This document shows, piece by piece, positions 32,655 to 41,204 of a stretch of 64,000 bases of DNA. Position 1 is the first letter of the stretch; each line of letters opens with the position of its first letter. Position numbers and translations under genes: made by a program. The notes below the pieces were generated by a model that was not told where the DNA came from, made no database searches, and was given only the letters and a program-made list of their open reading frames with translations. Origin of the DNA: a virus; IMG/VR virus record IMGVR_UViG_3300043449_002510, positions 1 to 64,000 of that record; one strand, written 5' to 3'.

Positions 32655-35600
32655 ATGATAGGAATTTCCAGTTCAAATGTAGGATATTCGAGATCTGCTG
32701 TTGACGCAAAAATCGCAGCAATACCAAAGGTTTCTGGAGTTGTTTATACAACTGGAAATCAAAGCATTAGTGGGTCTAAAACATTTTTAAATGGCTTAAA
32801 TGTTTCTGGAACTGAGGTTATTAGTTCAACAGGTGTATCAAATGTACCCTTAATTGTATCTGGAGTCAGCGGTCAAAGCGCCCACTTATTTAGGACGATA
32901 AACGGAGCAAATGGAAGAATATTGACTTCATCAAGAAGTGATGGAACTCTTGCCGCCAATAAATTAGTTTTATTTAGAGATTCATATGGAAGTGATTTAG
33001 ACATTATTACGATGTCTATTAAAGATAATAATCAAGGTTTGTTAATTTATACTTATGGATCATATTATTGTTTTTCAAATCAAACTCCTGGAAAATTAGT
33101 CTCTGTTGGCGGATATATCGGCGGAACTGGAGATGAAGGATATTTTGCTTTAGGCGGGACAACCGTAACTCCAACTACAAATGGAGATGTATTTTTAAGG
33201 CGTGATGCAGCAAATATTTTTGCTCAACAAAATGGTGTAAATTCCCAGACTTTTAGAGTCTACAATACTTATACCAATACAAATAATTTTGAAAGAGCCA
33301 AAGTTGGCTGGAATAATAACGCCTTAGAAATTGGCACAGAGCAGGGTTCTACAGGTGGGCTTCCTAGAGACATAAAATTTTTGACGAGTGGAGTAGAAAG
33401 AGGTTATTTATCTGCGGATGGTTCATTATTTGCAGTGTCAGGAGTTTTGCAAGCTGGAGTCGGAAACAATAATAGCGCTCCGCAGATAAGAATGGGTGGA
33501 GTTTCTTCTAGCCAATATGCAGGATTTTCAAGAGGAAGTGGCGGCGGAGGCAATGGAGACATACTTGTCTGGAATGGTGGAGTAATGAAAACAGTTTTTT
33601 CTTATCAAGGAGTTTTAATTTCCTCTGATAATGCTTTAATGTTTTCAGATGGAACAAATCCAATTGGTATAAATTCAAAAAATGTTACACTCAGAAGAGA
33701 TGGAAATGGAATCTTGGCTCTAAGAAGTCATACTTTTGATACTAATAATACTCCACAACAATTTAGAATTTATAAAGATGTAAGTGCTACTACTGGCCAA
33801 TTTGGATTAGCAGGTTGGTCTGGTGATAATTTTGTTTTAGGGGCGCAGGCTTTTACTGGCGGAGTTGTATGGAATACAATTATTACTGGTAATTCAATTA
33901 ATTTACTTCCAAAGACTGGGATAGTTAATGTTAGTGGTCAAATTTTGACTAATCAGCGTCCATTGGTCAATGGAACAGGAGTTCTTCTTAGCGGCGAAGC
34001 AGCATCTTTGCCAACTACAATTGTTTATACCACTGGCAGCCAAACCATCTCTGGAAACAAAACTTTCACCGCAGATTTAAAAGCCAGTTCTCTTATCATA
34101 GAACCAGGAAGTTTTAGAATTTTTGATAATGTATTTTCTGGAGACGTTTTGAGTTTAACAGAAGGTTCATCTTTTGTTTTGGGAGCTGGCGCTTCTCAAA
34201 TCGATATATATAATCAAACAATTACTGGTTTTGGAATCTATTCTGATAACATTTATCAAAATGGAAACTTAGTAATAACAACTGCTGATACTGGAAACTT
34301 TTTAACAACATCATCTAATGTTGTTTATACTACTGGATCACAAAATATTACTGATTTAAAAACATTTGAATCTATTCGAATAGGAAATGATGCTGGAATA
34401 TATTTAACTGGTGGAAATAGTCAAATTATTTTCTATGATTCTTATTCTCCATTAGAAGCTCTTAGACTTGAACAAGAATTATTTGATTTAAAAGGGCCAG
34501 GTAATCAAATAATTAGAGTATATAATGGATTAATTGCAGGATTTAGTGAAATTTATTCTGAATATGTATATGGAGATAATTTAGTTTATTTAACCGGCAA
34601 CCAAACAATAACTGGAACTAAATATTTTAATAATGTTTACGCCAATAATCTTTATGTAAATGGTACTGAAACTATTGTTAACACAACTAGTTTAAATGTT
34701 GCAGATAATTTTATCTATTTAAATGCCACTGGAGGAGTAAGAGATGCTGGAATATTTATTAATTTTGCCTCTGATTCAGGAAGCGGCGCTTATATTGGTT
34801 GGGATATACCATCCAACTCATGGAGATTTGGAAGTGGAGTTTCTGAAACTGATTTAGGAACTTTAGATTACATTGCTTCTCAAAGCTGGGTAATAGGTCA
34901 ATCTTATGTAAATACTGGTCAAACTGGTATATTTTTAACTGCTGCTTCTAACGTAGTATATACCACTGGAAATCAAAATATAAGTGGAGTTAAAATTTTT
35001 AATGATGAAGTTATCGCTACTGGATCTTTGACTTTATCTGGAAATGGTGCCCTTTTAAAAGAGGCGGGAACATTTGGAGTACGTTTAGTACCGGCTTACG
35101 GCAGTAGCGCTTGGAGAGTTTCTCTTAACAACGTTCCCAACAATACATATTGCTATTTTGGTTATCATGGTGGCTTTAGAAATGGTTTTTGGAATAATTA
35201 TCTCGGAACTTTTGGGTGGACAGCAGATGGTAATGCTGCTAATACACCAGATACACTTTTAAGTAGAGATGCTGCTGGTATAATAGCTCAACAAAATGGA
35301 GTAAACGCCCAAACATTTAGGGTTTATAATACATACTCCACAACTGGAAGTTTCGAAAGAGCTAAATTAGGTTGGAACTCTAATGTTCTTGAAATTGGTA
35401 CTGAGCAAGGTTCTACTGGCGGAGTTGCAAGAAATTTAGCTTTAGTAACCAGCGGTCAACAAAGAGTTACTGTTGATACTATTGGCAGAGTTGGCATCAA
35501 TACAACTTCTCCTTCGGAAAGATTAAGTGTTAATGGTAACATATTAGTAACTGAATATATAATTAATGCCTCCAATTTAAGCGGCTTAAACACAAATTCT

Positions 35601-38600
35601 ATAGGCGTCAATGCGGGAATCAATGCAACAGGAGCAACTTATTCAAATTTCTTAGGAAATTATGCTGGTTATCAAGCGACCAACGCATTAAAATCAAACT
35701 TTTTAGGTGGATATGCTGGAAACGCTGCAATAAATTCTTCACAAAGTAATTTCTTGGGATATTATGCTGGATTTGGAGCAACAAATGCGAATGATTCAAA
35801 TTTTATTGGTCAACAAGCTGGTCAAAATGCAAATAACGCCAATAATTCTAACTTTTTAGGAAATTATGCTGGTGGTTTTGCAGTTAGTGCATCTAACTCA
35901 ACTTTTATAGGATCATTAGCTGGTTATGAAGCTGTCAGTGGAAACGATAGTAATTTTCAAGGAAATAGAGCTGGTTATCAAGCAAGCGGCGCGAATAATT
36001 CAAACTTTTTAGGTTATCAAGCTGGTTATCAAGCTTCATTAGCAAGGAATAGTAATTTTCAAGGTTATCAAGCTGGTTATCAAGCGACAAGTGGAAACGA
36101 TAGTAATTTCCAAGGATATCGCGCTGGTTATCAAGCTACTAGCGCTAATCGCTCTAACTTTTTAGGATATCAAGCTGGATATCAAGCAACAAATGCATTT
36201 GAATCAAACTTTTTTGGTTATTATGCTGGTTTATCAGCAACAACTGCTAATAATTCTAATTTCTTGGGAACTTTCGCTGGATGGAATGCAGTGAATGGTA
36301 ATAATTCTAACTTTTTTGGATATGCTGCCGGTACTGCTGCAACAAATGCATATCGTTCAAACTTTTTAGGATATTATGCTGGATATGCAGCAACAAATGC
36401 TTATAACTCAAATTTCTTAGGATTTTATGCTGGATATCAAGCTATAAATACTATTAATTCTAATTTCTTGGGATCAGAAGCTGGATATCAAGCAAGTGGT
36501 GCTGACAATAGTAATTTCCAGGGTTTCCAGGTGGGCTATCAGGCAACGAATGCTAATAGTTCTAGTTTTTTTGGTTATCGTGCCGGTTACCAAGCTGCGA
36601 GCGCTAATAACTCTAATTTCTTGGGACAAGAAGCAGGCTATCAAGCTTCTGGCGCTAATAGAAGCAATTTTCAAGGTTATCGTGCTGGTTACCAAGCGGC
36701 AAGCGCAAATCAATCAAATTTCTTGGGATATCAGGCTGGATATGTTGCGACAAATGCATATAGCTCTAACTTTTTTGGATTTCTTGCTGGTTATAATGCT
36801 ATAAATGCAAACAATTCTATTTTTATAGGAGATTATGCTGGTTATAGTTCTACAAATGCAAATAACTCTAATTTCTTAGGAAAACAAGCTGGAAGAGAAA
36901 CTAATGTAGTTTACTCAAACTTTTTAGGAGCTTCAGCTGGATATTTAGCTGCTAGCGCTAGTTATTCTAATTTCTTAGGAAATTACGCTGGATATTCTGG
37001 AGCACTCGCAAGTAATTCTAACTTCTTAGGAAATAACGCTGGGTATTTGGCAGTATATGCATATTACTCAAATTTCTTAGGCTATAGGGCTGGAAATCTT
37101 GCATCGAACGCTGATAATTCCAATTTCTTAGGACAAGATGCAGGATATCAAGCAACAAGCGGCAATAATAGTAATTTTCAAGGTTATCAAGCGGGATATC
37201 AAGCGACTGGCGCTAATAATTCAAATTTCTTAGGAAATCAAGCTGGATATCAAGCGACAAGTAGTAACAATTCAAACTTTTTAGGATATAGAGCGGGTTA
37301 TCAAGCTACAAGTGCTAGTAATTCTAATTTCGTTGGAAATACCGCAGGTCAATCTGCGCCAAATGCTAATCGTTCAAATTTCTTTGGACAACAAGCTGGA
37401 TATTTTGCAACAAGCGGTAATGATTCTAACTTTTTAGGATATCAAGCTGGAAGAGAAGCAGTAAGCGCTAATAACTCAAATTTCTTTGGGTATCAGGCCG
37501 GTTATCAAGCAACAAATGCTTTTAATTGTAATTTCTTGGGACAATATGCAGGGTATCAAGCAAGCGGCTTAAAACAATCAAACTTTTTAGGTAATGCTGC
37601 TGGTCAAAATGCAACTAATGCTGAATTTTCAAACTTTTTGGGTGCTAGTGCCGGTTTTAATTCTACAAATGCATATCATTCAAATTTCTTTGGAAGCAAT
37701 GCGGGTAGAGATGCAGCAACTGGACAATATTCAAACTTCTTTGGATTTAACGCTGGTAGAGAAGCGGTAAATGCTAATAATTCAAACTTTTTCGGATGGT
37801 TTGCGGGTTATCAAGCAAGTGGAGCTAGTAATTCTAATTTCTTAGGAAATTATGCTGGACAACAAGCCACAAATGCAAATAGATCAAATTTCTTTGGCTT
37901 AAATGCTGGTAATGGAGCGAGAAATGCAGCTGATTCAAATTTCTTTGGAAATTTAGCTGGCCAAAGTGCAATAGCTGCTGTATATTCTAACTTTTTAGGA
38001 TTTCAAGTTGGTTATCAAGCGAGTGGTGCAGAAATTTCTAATTTCTTAGGATATCAAGCAGGATATCAAGCAAGCGGCGCAAGTCATTCATTCTTTGCTG
38101 GTTACAGAGCTGGATATCAAGCTCCCAACGCCAATAACAGCATCTTCATTGGTCGAAGTGCTGGTGTTAATGATACAGTTAACAATGCAACTAATAAATC
38201 CTCCATTCTCATTGGTAACTATACTTCTACCAGCGGATATTCTGACAGTATTGCAATTGGTCAAGGTGTTGCAAACAGTGCAACACAACAGTTAAACATT
38301 GGAAATGTTTTATACGCAACAAATATAAACAATGCAACTACTCCAACTTCAACTCCTGTATTAGGAAGAGTTGGTGTGCGCGTAGCAAATCCTCAATATA
38401 CTCTTGACATAAATGGCTCTGGCAATTTCTCCAGCGGCATTTATGTAAGTGGTAATTCTACTTTCTACAACAATTTATCGATAAGCGGCCACTTATCTGC
38501 AACATCCAAAGCATTCAAAATAAATCATTTATCCAAGCCAGGAAAATATTTAATTCACGGCGCTTCTGAAGCTCCAGAGTGGACTGTTTTCGTCAGAGGG

Positions 38601-38825
38601 AAAACGGATGAACCAATAATCAGCTTACCAGATTACTGGTCATGGCTTGTTCACGAAAATTCTGTCACTTGCACAATAACGCCAATTGGCAAGCCAATGA
38701 ACTTATACATTGTAGAACAAACAAATGAAAAAATAGTAATTGGCGGCTTGGAAGCTGGCGGCAGCTACAATTATATTGTTTACGGCGAAAGAAAAGATAT
38801 TGACAAATTAATTCCTGAAATTTAA
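32655..38825 (+). CDS. Giant repeat tail fibre, 2056 aa
   Basis: Residues 1-1000 alternate VVYTTGNQxISGxKTF modules with two QNGVNxQTFRVYNTY domains shared with the 43664 fibre. Residues about 996-1836 are some 50 copies of a 17-residue repeat, consensus SNFLGYQAGYQATSANN. Then an IAIGQG, LDINGSGNF segment and a C-terminal domain (KPGKYLIHGASEAPEW, LPDYWSWLV, IVYGERKDID) of a type seen at the end of other phage fibres. The repeat should form a long trimeric beta-roll. Likely the main long fibre, with the C-terminal domain at its tip or as a trimer-maturation domain. Confidence 0.75.
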   Translation: MIGISSSNVGYSRSAVDAKIAAIPKVSGVVYTTGNQSISGSKTFLNGLNVSGTEVISSTGVSNVPLIVSGVSGQSAHLFRTINGANGRILTSSRSDGTLAANKLVLFRDSYGSDLDIITMSIKDNNQGLLIYTYGSYYCFSNQTPGKLVSVGGYIGGTGDEGYFALGGTTVTPTTNGDVFLRRDAANIFAQQNGVNSQTFRVYNTYTNTNNFERAKVGWNNNALEIGTEQGSTGGLPRDIKFLTSGVERGYLSADGSLFAVSGVLQAGVGNNNSAPQIRMGGVSSSQYAGFSRGSGGGGNGDILVWNGGVMKTVFSYQGVLISSDNALMFSDGTNPIGINSKNVTLRRDGNGILALRSHTFDTNNTPQQFRIYKDVSATTGQFGLAGWSGDNFVLGAQAFTGGVVWNTIITGNSINLLPKTGIVNVSGQILTNQRPLVNGTGVLLSGEAASLPTTIVYTTGSQTISGNKTFTADLKASSLIIEPGSFRIFDNVFSGDVLSLTEGSSFVLGAGASQIDIYNQTITGFGIYSDNIYQNGNLVITTADTGNFLTTSSNVVYTTGSQNITDLKTFESIRIGNDAGIYLTGGNSQIIFYDSYSPLEALRLEQELFDLKGPGNQIIRVYNGLIAGFSEIYSEYVYGDNLVYLTGNQTITGTKYFNNVYANNLYVNGTETIVNTTSLNVADNFIYLNATGGVRDAGIFINFASDSGSGAYIGWDIPSNSWRFGSGVSETDLGTLDYIASQSWVIGQSYVNTGQTGIFLTAASNVVYTTGNQNISGVKIFNDEVIATGSLTLSGNGALLKEAGTFGVRLVPAYGSSAWRVSLNNVPNNTYCYFGYHGGFRNGFWNNYLGTFGWTADGNAANTPDTLLSRDAAGIIAQQNGVNAQTFRVYNTYSTTGSFERAKLGWNSNVLEIGTEQGSTGGVARNLALVTSGQQRVTVDTIGRVGINTTSPSERLSVNGNILVTEYIINASNLSGLNTNSIGVNAGINATGATYSNFLGNYAGYQATNALKSNFLGGYAGNAAINSSQSNFLGYYAGFGATNANDSNFIGQQAGQNANNANNSNFLGNYAGGFAVSASNSTFIGSLAGYEAVSGNDSNFQGNRAGYQASGANNSNFLGYQAGYQASLARNSNFQGYQAGYQATSGNDSNFQGYRAGYQATSANRSNFLGYQAGYQATNAFESNFFGYYAGLSATTANNSNFLGTFAGWNAVNGNNSNFFGYAAGTAATNAYRSNFLGYYAGYAATNAYNSNFLGFYAGYQAINTINSNFLGSEAGYQASGADNSNFQGFQVGYQATNANSSSFFGYRAGYQAASANNSNFLGQEAGYQASGANRSNFQGYRAGYQAASANQSNFLGYQAGYVATNAYSSNFFGFLAGYNAINANNSIFIGDYAGYSSTNANNSNFLGKQAGRETNVVYSNFLGASAGYLAASASYSNFLGNYAGYSGALASNSNFLGNNAGYLAVYAYYSNFLGYRAGNLASNADNSNFLGQDAGYQATSGNNSNFQGYQAGYQATGANNSNFLGNQAGYQATSSNNSNFLGYRAGYQATSASNSNFVGNTAGQSAPNANRSNFFGQQAGYFATSGNDSNFLGYQAGREAVSANNSNFFGYQAGYQATNAFNCNFLGQYAGYQASGLKQSNFLGNAAGQNATNAEFSNFLGASAGFNSTNAYHSNFFGSNAGRDAATGQYSNFFGFNAGREAVNANNSNFFGWFAGYQASGASNSNFLGNYAGQQATNANRSNFFGLNAGNGARNAADSNFFGNLAGQSAIAAVYSNFLGFQVGYQASGAEISNFLGYQAGYQASGASHSFFAGYRAGYQAPNANNSIFIGRSAGVNDTVNNATNKSSILIGNYTSTSGYSDSIAIGQGVANSATQQLNIGNVLYATNINNATTPTSTPVLGRVGVRVANPQYTLDINGSGNFSSGIYVSGNSTFYNNLSISGHLSATSKAFKINHLSKPGKYLIHGASEAPEWTVFVRGKTDEPIISLPDYWSWLVHENSVTCTITPIGKPMNLYIVEQTNEKIVIGGLEAGGSYNYIVYGERKDIDKLIPEI
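35640..38160 (+). repeat. About 50 tandem 51-bp coding repeats
   Basis: Each unit encodes SN-F-[LFQVI]-G-x2-AG-Y-x-A-x5, 17 residues; one unit near 36900 has 16. Neighbouring units differ by many silent changes, so expansion is not recent, but near-identical GYQAGYQA stretches recur. Adjacent units could recombine and change fibre length. Confidence 0.9.
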
Positions 38826-38831
38826 AAAAAT

Positions 38832-39107
38832 ATGAACTACGAAAATAGACAATATATGATATTTAATGTTAGTGAATTATCTAATATTAATTTTTCGGAA
38901 GTTTTAGAAACTTCTTCGGAAACAGTCCGAAAAAGCGTGGATGGTAGTAAAACTTTTGTTAAATGGGATGGCGAAAATACTCCACCCTCTGTTGAAGCTT
39001 TAGTTACAAAAGAGGGGCCATATACTTACTCAGAAATTTTGTCAATTTTGCAAACTCCAGAATGGACGCCGCCCGCCACAATTGGAGAATTAGCAAATGG
39101 CAACTAA
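38832..39107 (+). CDS. Small fibre-region protein, 91 aa
   Basis: Begins MNYENRQYMIFNVSELSNI, then SSETVRKSVDGSKTFVKWDGE and a C-terminal TPEWTPPATIGELANGN. The FNVSEL..DGSKTFVKW pattern recurs in small proteins beside tail fibres of other large phages, in my recollection. Role unknown. Its last 11 bases overlap the first LamG gene, so they are translationally coupled. Six-base gap after the giant fibre. Confidence 0.55.
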   Translation: MNYENRQYMIFNVSELSNINFSEVLETSSETVRKSVDGSKTFVKWDGENTPPSVEALVTKEGPYTYSEILSILQTPEWTPPATIGELANGN

Positions 39108-39759
39108 TTACTCGCCTTCAATTGTTAAAGATGGATTGGTGCTTCATTTAGATGCAGCAAGCCCAAAAAGTTATGCTAGTGGAAGTGTCGTTTGGTATGA
39201 TTTAAGTAAAAATGGAGTTAATGGCGCTTTAACGAATGGTCCAACTTTTGATTCAAGTAACGCAGGAAATATAACTTTTGATGGATCTAATGATTATGTT
39301 AATTTCGGAACATATTCTCCTAATATTAATACAGTCGATGTATGGTTTAAATTATATGGTACAAATTCAATTGTTTGTCTTGGTAATGATGCAAATGACT
39401 CTAGCCAGTGGAGTTGGAGTATTTTTAGATACATAAATTCATTATATATTAGAGGAAATCCAGGTGGTATGGGAAGTATAAGTATAGATGTTTCTAATAT
39501 TTTATCTAAATGGACAAATGTAGTAATGATAAGAAGAAGAGCGTCTGACAGTAAATGTGCAGCATATATAAATGGCAAATTTTATAATTCGTCAAATGAC
39601 TCTACACTAACTGATACATATCCAAATTTAAGAATTGGAAAAGGTGGTACAAATTATACAAGCATGTCATTAAGTTGTTTAAGATTATACAATAGAGAAT
39701 TATCAGAATCAGAAATTTTTCAAAATTATAATGCCACCAAAGGGAGATTCAATTTATAA
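39097..39759 (+). CDS. LamG/concanavalin-like lectin domain protein, copy 1
   Basis: 220 residues, one LamG-type beta-sandwich. Hallmarks: LVLHLDAASPKSY at the start, WYDLSKNGVNG, ITFDGSNDYVNFG, IYINGKF-type strand (AAYINGKFYN) and the family end LRLYNRELSESEIFQNYNATKGRF. Such domains bind sugars. First of three tandem paralogues. Likely a glycan-binding virion protein attached to a fibre. Overlaps the previous gene by 11 bases. Confidence 0.85.
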   Translation: MATNYSPSIVKDGLVLHLDAASPKSYASGSVVWYDLSKNGVNGALTNGPTFDSSNAGNITFDGSNDYVNFGTYSPNINTVDVWFKLYGTNSIVCLGNDANDSSQWSWSIFRYINSLYIRGNPGGMGSISIDVSNILSKWTNVVMIRRRASDSKCAAYINGKFYNSSNDSTLTDTYPNLRIGKGGTNYTSMSLSCLRLYNRELSESEIFQNYNATKGRFNL

Positions 39760-39761
39760 TT

Positions 39762-40439
39762 ATGGCAACAATAGGAGGCCCCCCAATTATAACAAATGGA
39801 TTGGTTTTGCATTTGGATGCAGCCAATGAAAAAAGCTTTAAATCGGGGAATACTATTTGGCGTGACTTGAGTAAAAATGGCAATAATGGAACATTAACTA
39901 ATGGGCCGACTTTTAGTTCTGCTAATAATGGAAGTATTGTTTTTGATGGAGTTGATGATTATGTAACTGGAAGCATTTCATCGATATCTAATTGGACATT
40001 GAATATATGGCTTTTATCAACAAATATTTCATCTAAGTTTGTATATTATCCATTTTCATGTGCAATTAATTCAAGTACTACATATGGTGCGGGAATAGGT
40101 TTTGGAGGAACTTTTGATAGTATTGTACAAAATAAATGGTATTTTTATGATGGAAATATATCGTTTAGTAGCGATGCAACTTCAGTAGTTATTAACAAAT
40201 GGTATAATTTAGTAGTAACTAAAAATTCAACTTCTTATAATTTATATACAAATGGATTATTTTCTTTAAATGCAACCGGAGTTAACTTGACATGTAGCCA
40301 ATATTCATTAGGTAGACGATTAGATGGTATATGGAATTCAGTTGGATCAATATCTCAAGCGATGATTTATAATAGAGAATTGACAGCGCAAGAAGTATTA
40401 CAAAATTATAACTCAACCAAAGGAAGATTTAATTTATAA
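39762..40439 (+). CDS. LamG/concanavalin-like lectin domain protein, copy 2
   Basis: 225 residues. Same ends as copy 1 (LVLHLDAANEKSFKSG; YNRELTAQEVLQNYNSTKGRF) and the shared WRDLSKNGNNGTLTNGPTF core, but the central strands that would form the ligand face differ strongly. The start is two bases after the stop of copy 1. Diversified recognition by duplicated lectins is a reasonable inference. Confidence 0.85.
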   Translation: MATIGGPPIITNGLVLHLDAANEKSFKSGNTIWRDLSKNGNNGTLTNGPTFSSANNGSIVFDGVDDYVTGSISSISNWTLNIWLLSTNISSKFVYYPFSCAINSSTTYGAGIGFGGTFDSIVQNKWYFYDGNISFSSDATSVVINKWYNLVVTKNSTSYNLYTNGLFSLNATGVNLTCSQYSLGRRLDGIWNSVGSISQAMIYNRELTAQEVLQNYNSTKGRFNL

Positions 40440-40442
40440 AAT

Positions 40443-41168
40443 ATGGCCTTTAAACATTCACCAACGATCATCACAGATGGGCTCGTCTTATGTTTGGACG
40501 CGGCCAGTCCAAAAAGCTATACCAGTGGTAGCGCCACTTGGTATGACTTAAGCAGAAACGGCAACAATGGCACTTTAACAAATGGCCCGACTTTTAGTTC
40601 TGAAAACAGGGGAAGTATTGTATTTGATGGGACAAATGATTATGGAAGTGTTCCATGTTCAAAATTTCAATCTGGCAATAACGAATTTTCTATGGCAGTC
40701 TGGTTTAAATGGAGAGGAGATGGATCGGCTAATATAGATGGTATTTTCGGTTATGGATTGGATGCGCCGGGAGGTGGTCAATGCGCAGTTATAGCTATAG
40801 ATGCTTCTAGTTTTTTAGCATTTGATTTCGGGTCTGGGGCTGGGTTGGTTAAAAGTTTATCAACTATGTCTCAAAATATTTGGTATTATGCAATTTATGT
40901 TTATGATAAAAGTACATCAAAATTATATTTAAATGGAAAAATAGAAAATTTTACAAATTACTCTTCTGCAAATGTAAACTTAACCGGAAGTAATGGCGCA
41001 AATGCTGGAATAGGTTGTCTTTTTAGTCCTTATGGCAACGTTTCTAGTCCTCAACGATATGGCACATTTAATGGAAATATTTCTATAATTAAATATTATA
41101 ATCGTGCTTTATCAGCGTCTGAAGTTCTCCAAAATTATAATGCAACTAAAGGTAGATTTAATTTATAA
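40443..41168 (+). CDS. LamG/concanavalin-like lectin domain protein, copy 3
   Basis: 241 residues, the longest of the three. It begins MAFKHSPTIITDGLVLCLDAA and ends YYNRALSASEVLQNYNATKGRF. The 5' part of the gene has visibly more GC-rich codons than copies 1 and 2, which may mean a different history. Central region holds GGQCAVIAIDASSFL and a final GCLFSPYG loop. Three bases separate it from copy 2. Confidence 0.85.
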   Translation: MAFKHSPTIITDGLVLCLDAASPKSYTSGSATWYDLSRNGNNGTLTNGPTFSSENRGSIVFDGTNDYGSVPCSKFQSGNNEFSMAVWFKWRGDGSANIDGIFGYGLDAPGGGQCAVIAIDASSFLAFDFGSGAGLVKSLSTMSQNIWYYAIYVYDKSTSKLYLNGKIENFTNYSSANVNLTGSNGANAGIGCLFSPYGNVSSPQRYGTFNGNISIIKYYNRALSASEVLQNYNATKGRFNL

Positions 41169-41184
41169 AATAAACCATTAAAAA

Positions 41185-41196
41185 AGTGTAAAATAT
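41185..41196 (+). promoter_or_regulatory. Putative late promoter AGTGTAAAATAT
   Basis: AGTGTA motif eight bases before the ATG of the 41205 fibre, followed by an alternating TA run. Confidence 0.6.
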
Positions 41197-41204
41197 ATAT
41201 ATAA

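Noticed and set aside
35640-38160. CRISPR-like direct repeats
   Set aside because: The 51-bp periodicity is an open frame throughout with codon-level variation and no spacers; it is a protein repeat.
36474-38295. Extra frames inside the repeat fibre on both strands
   Set aside because: They are products of the 51-bp repeat, which stays open in several frames, with no start signals.
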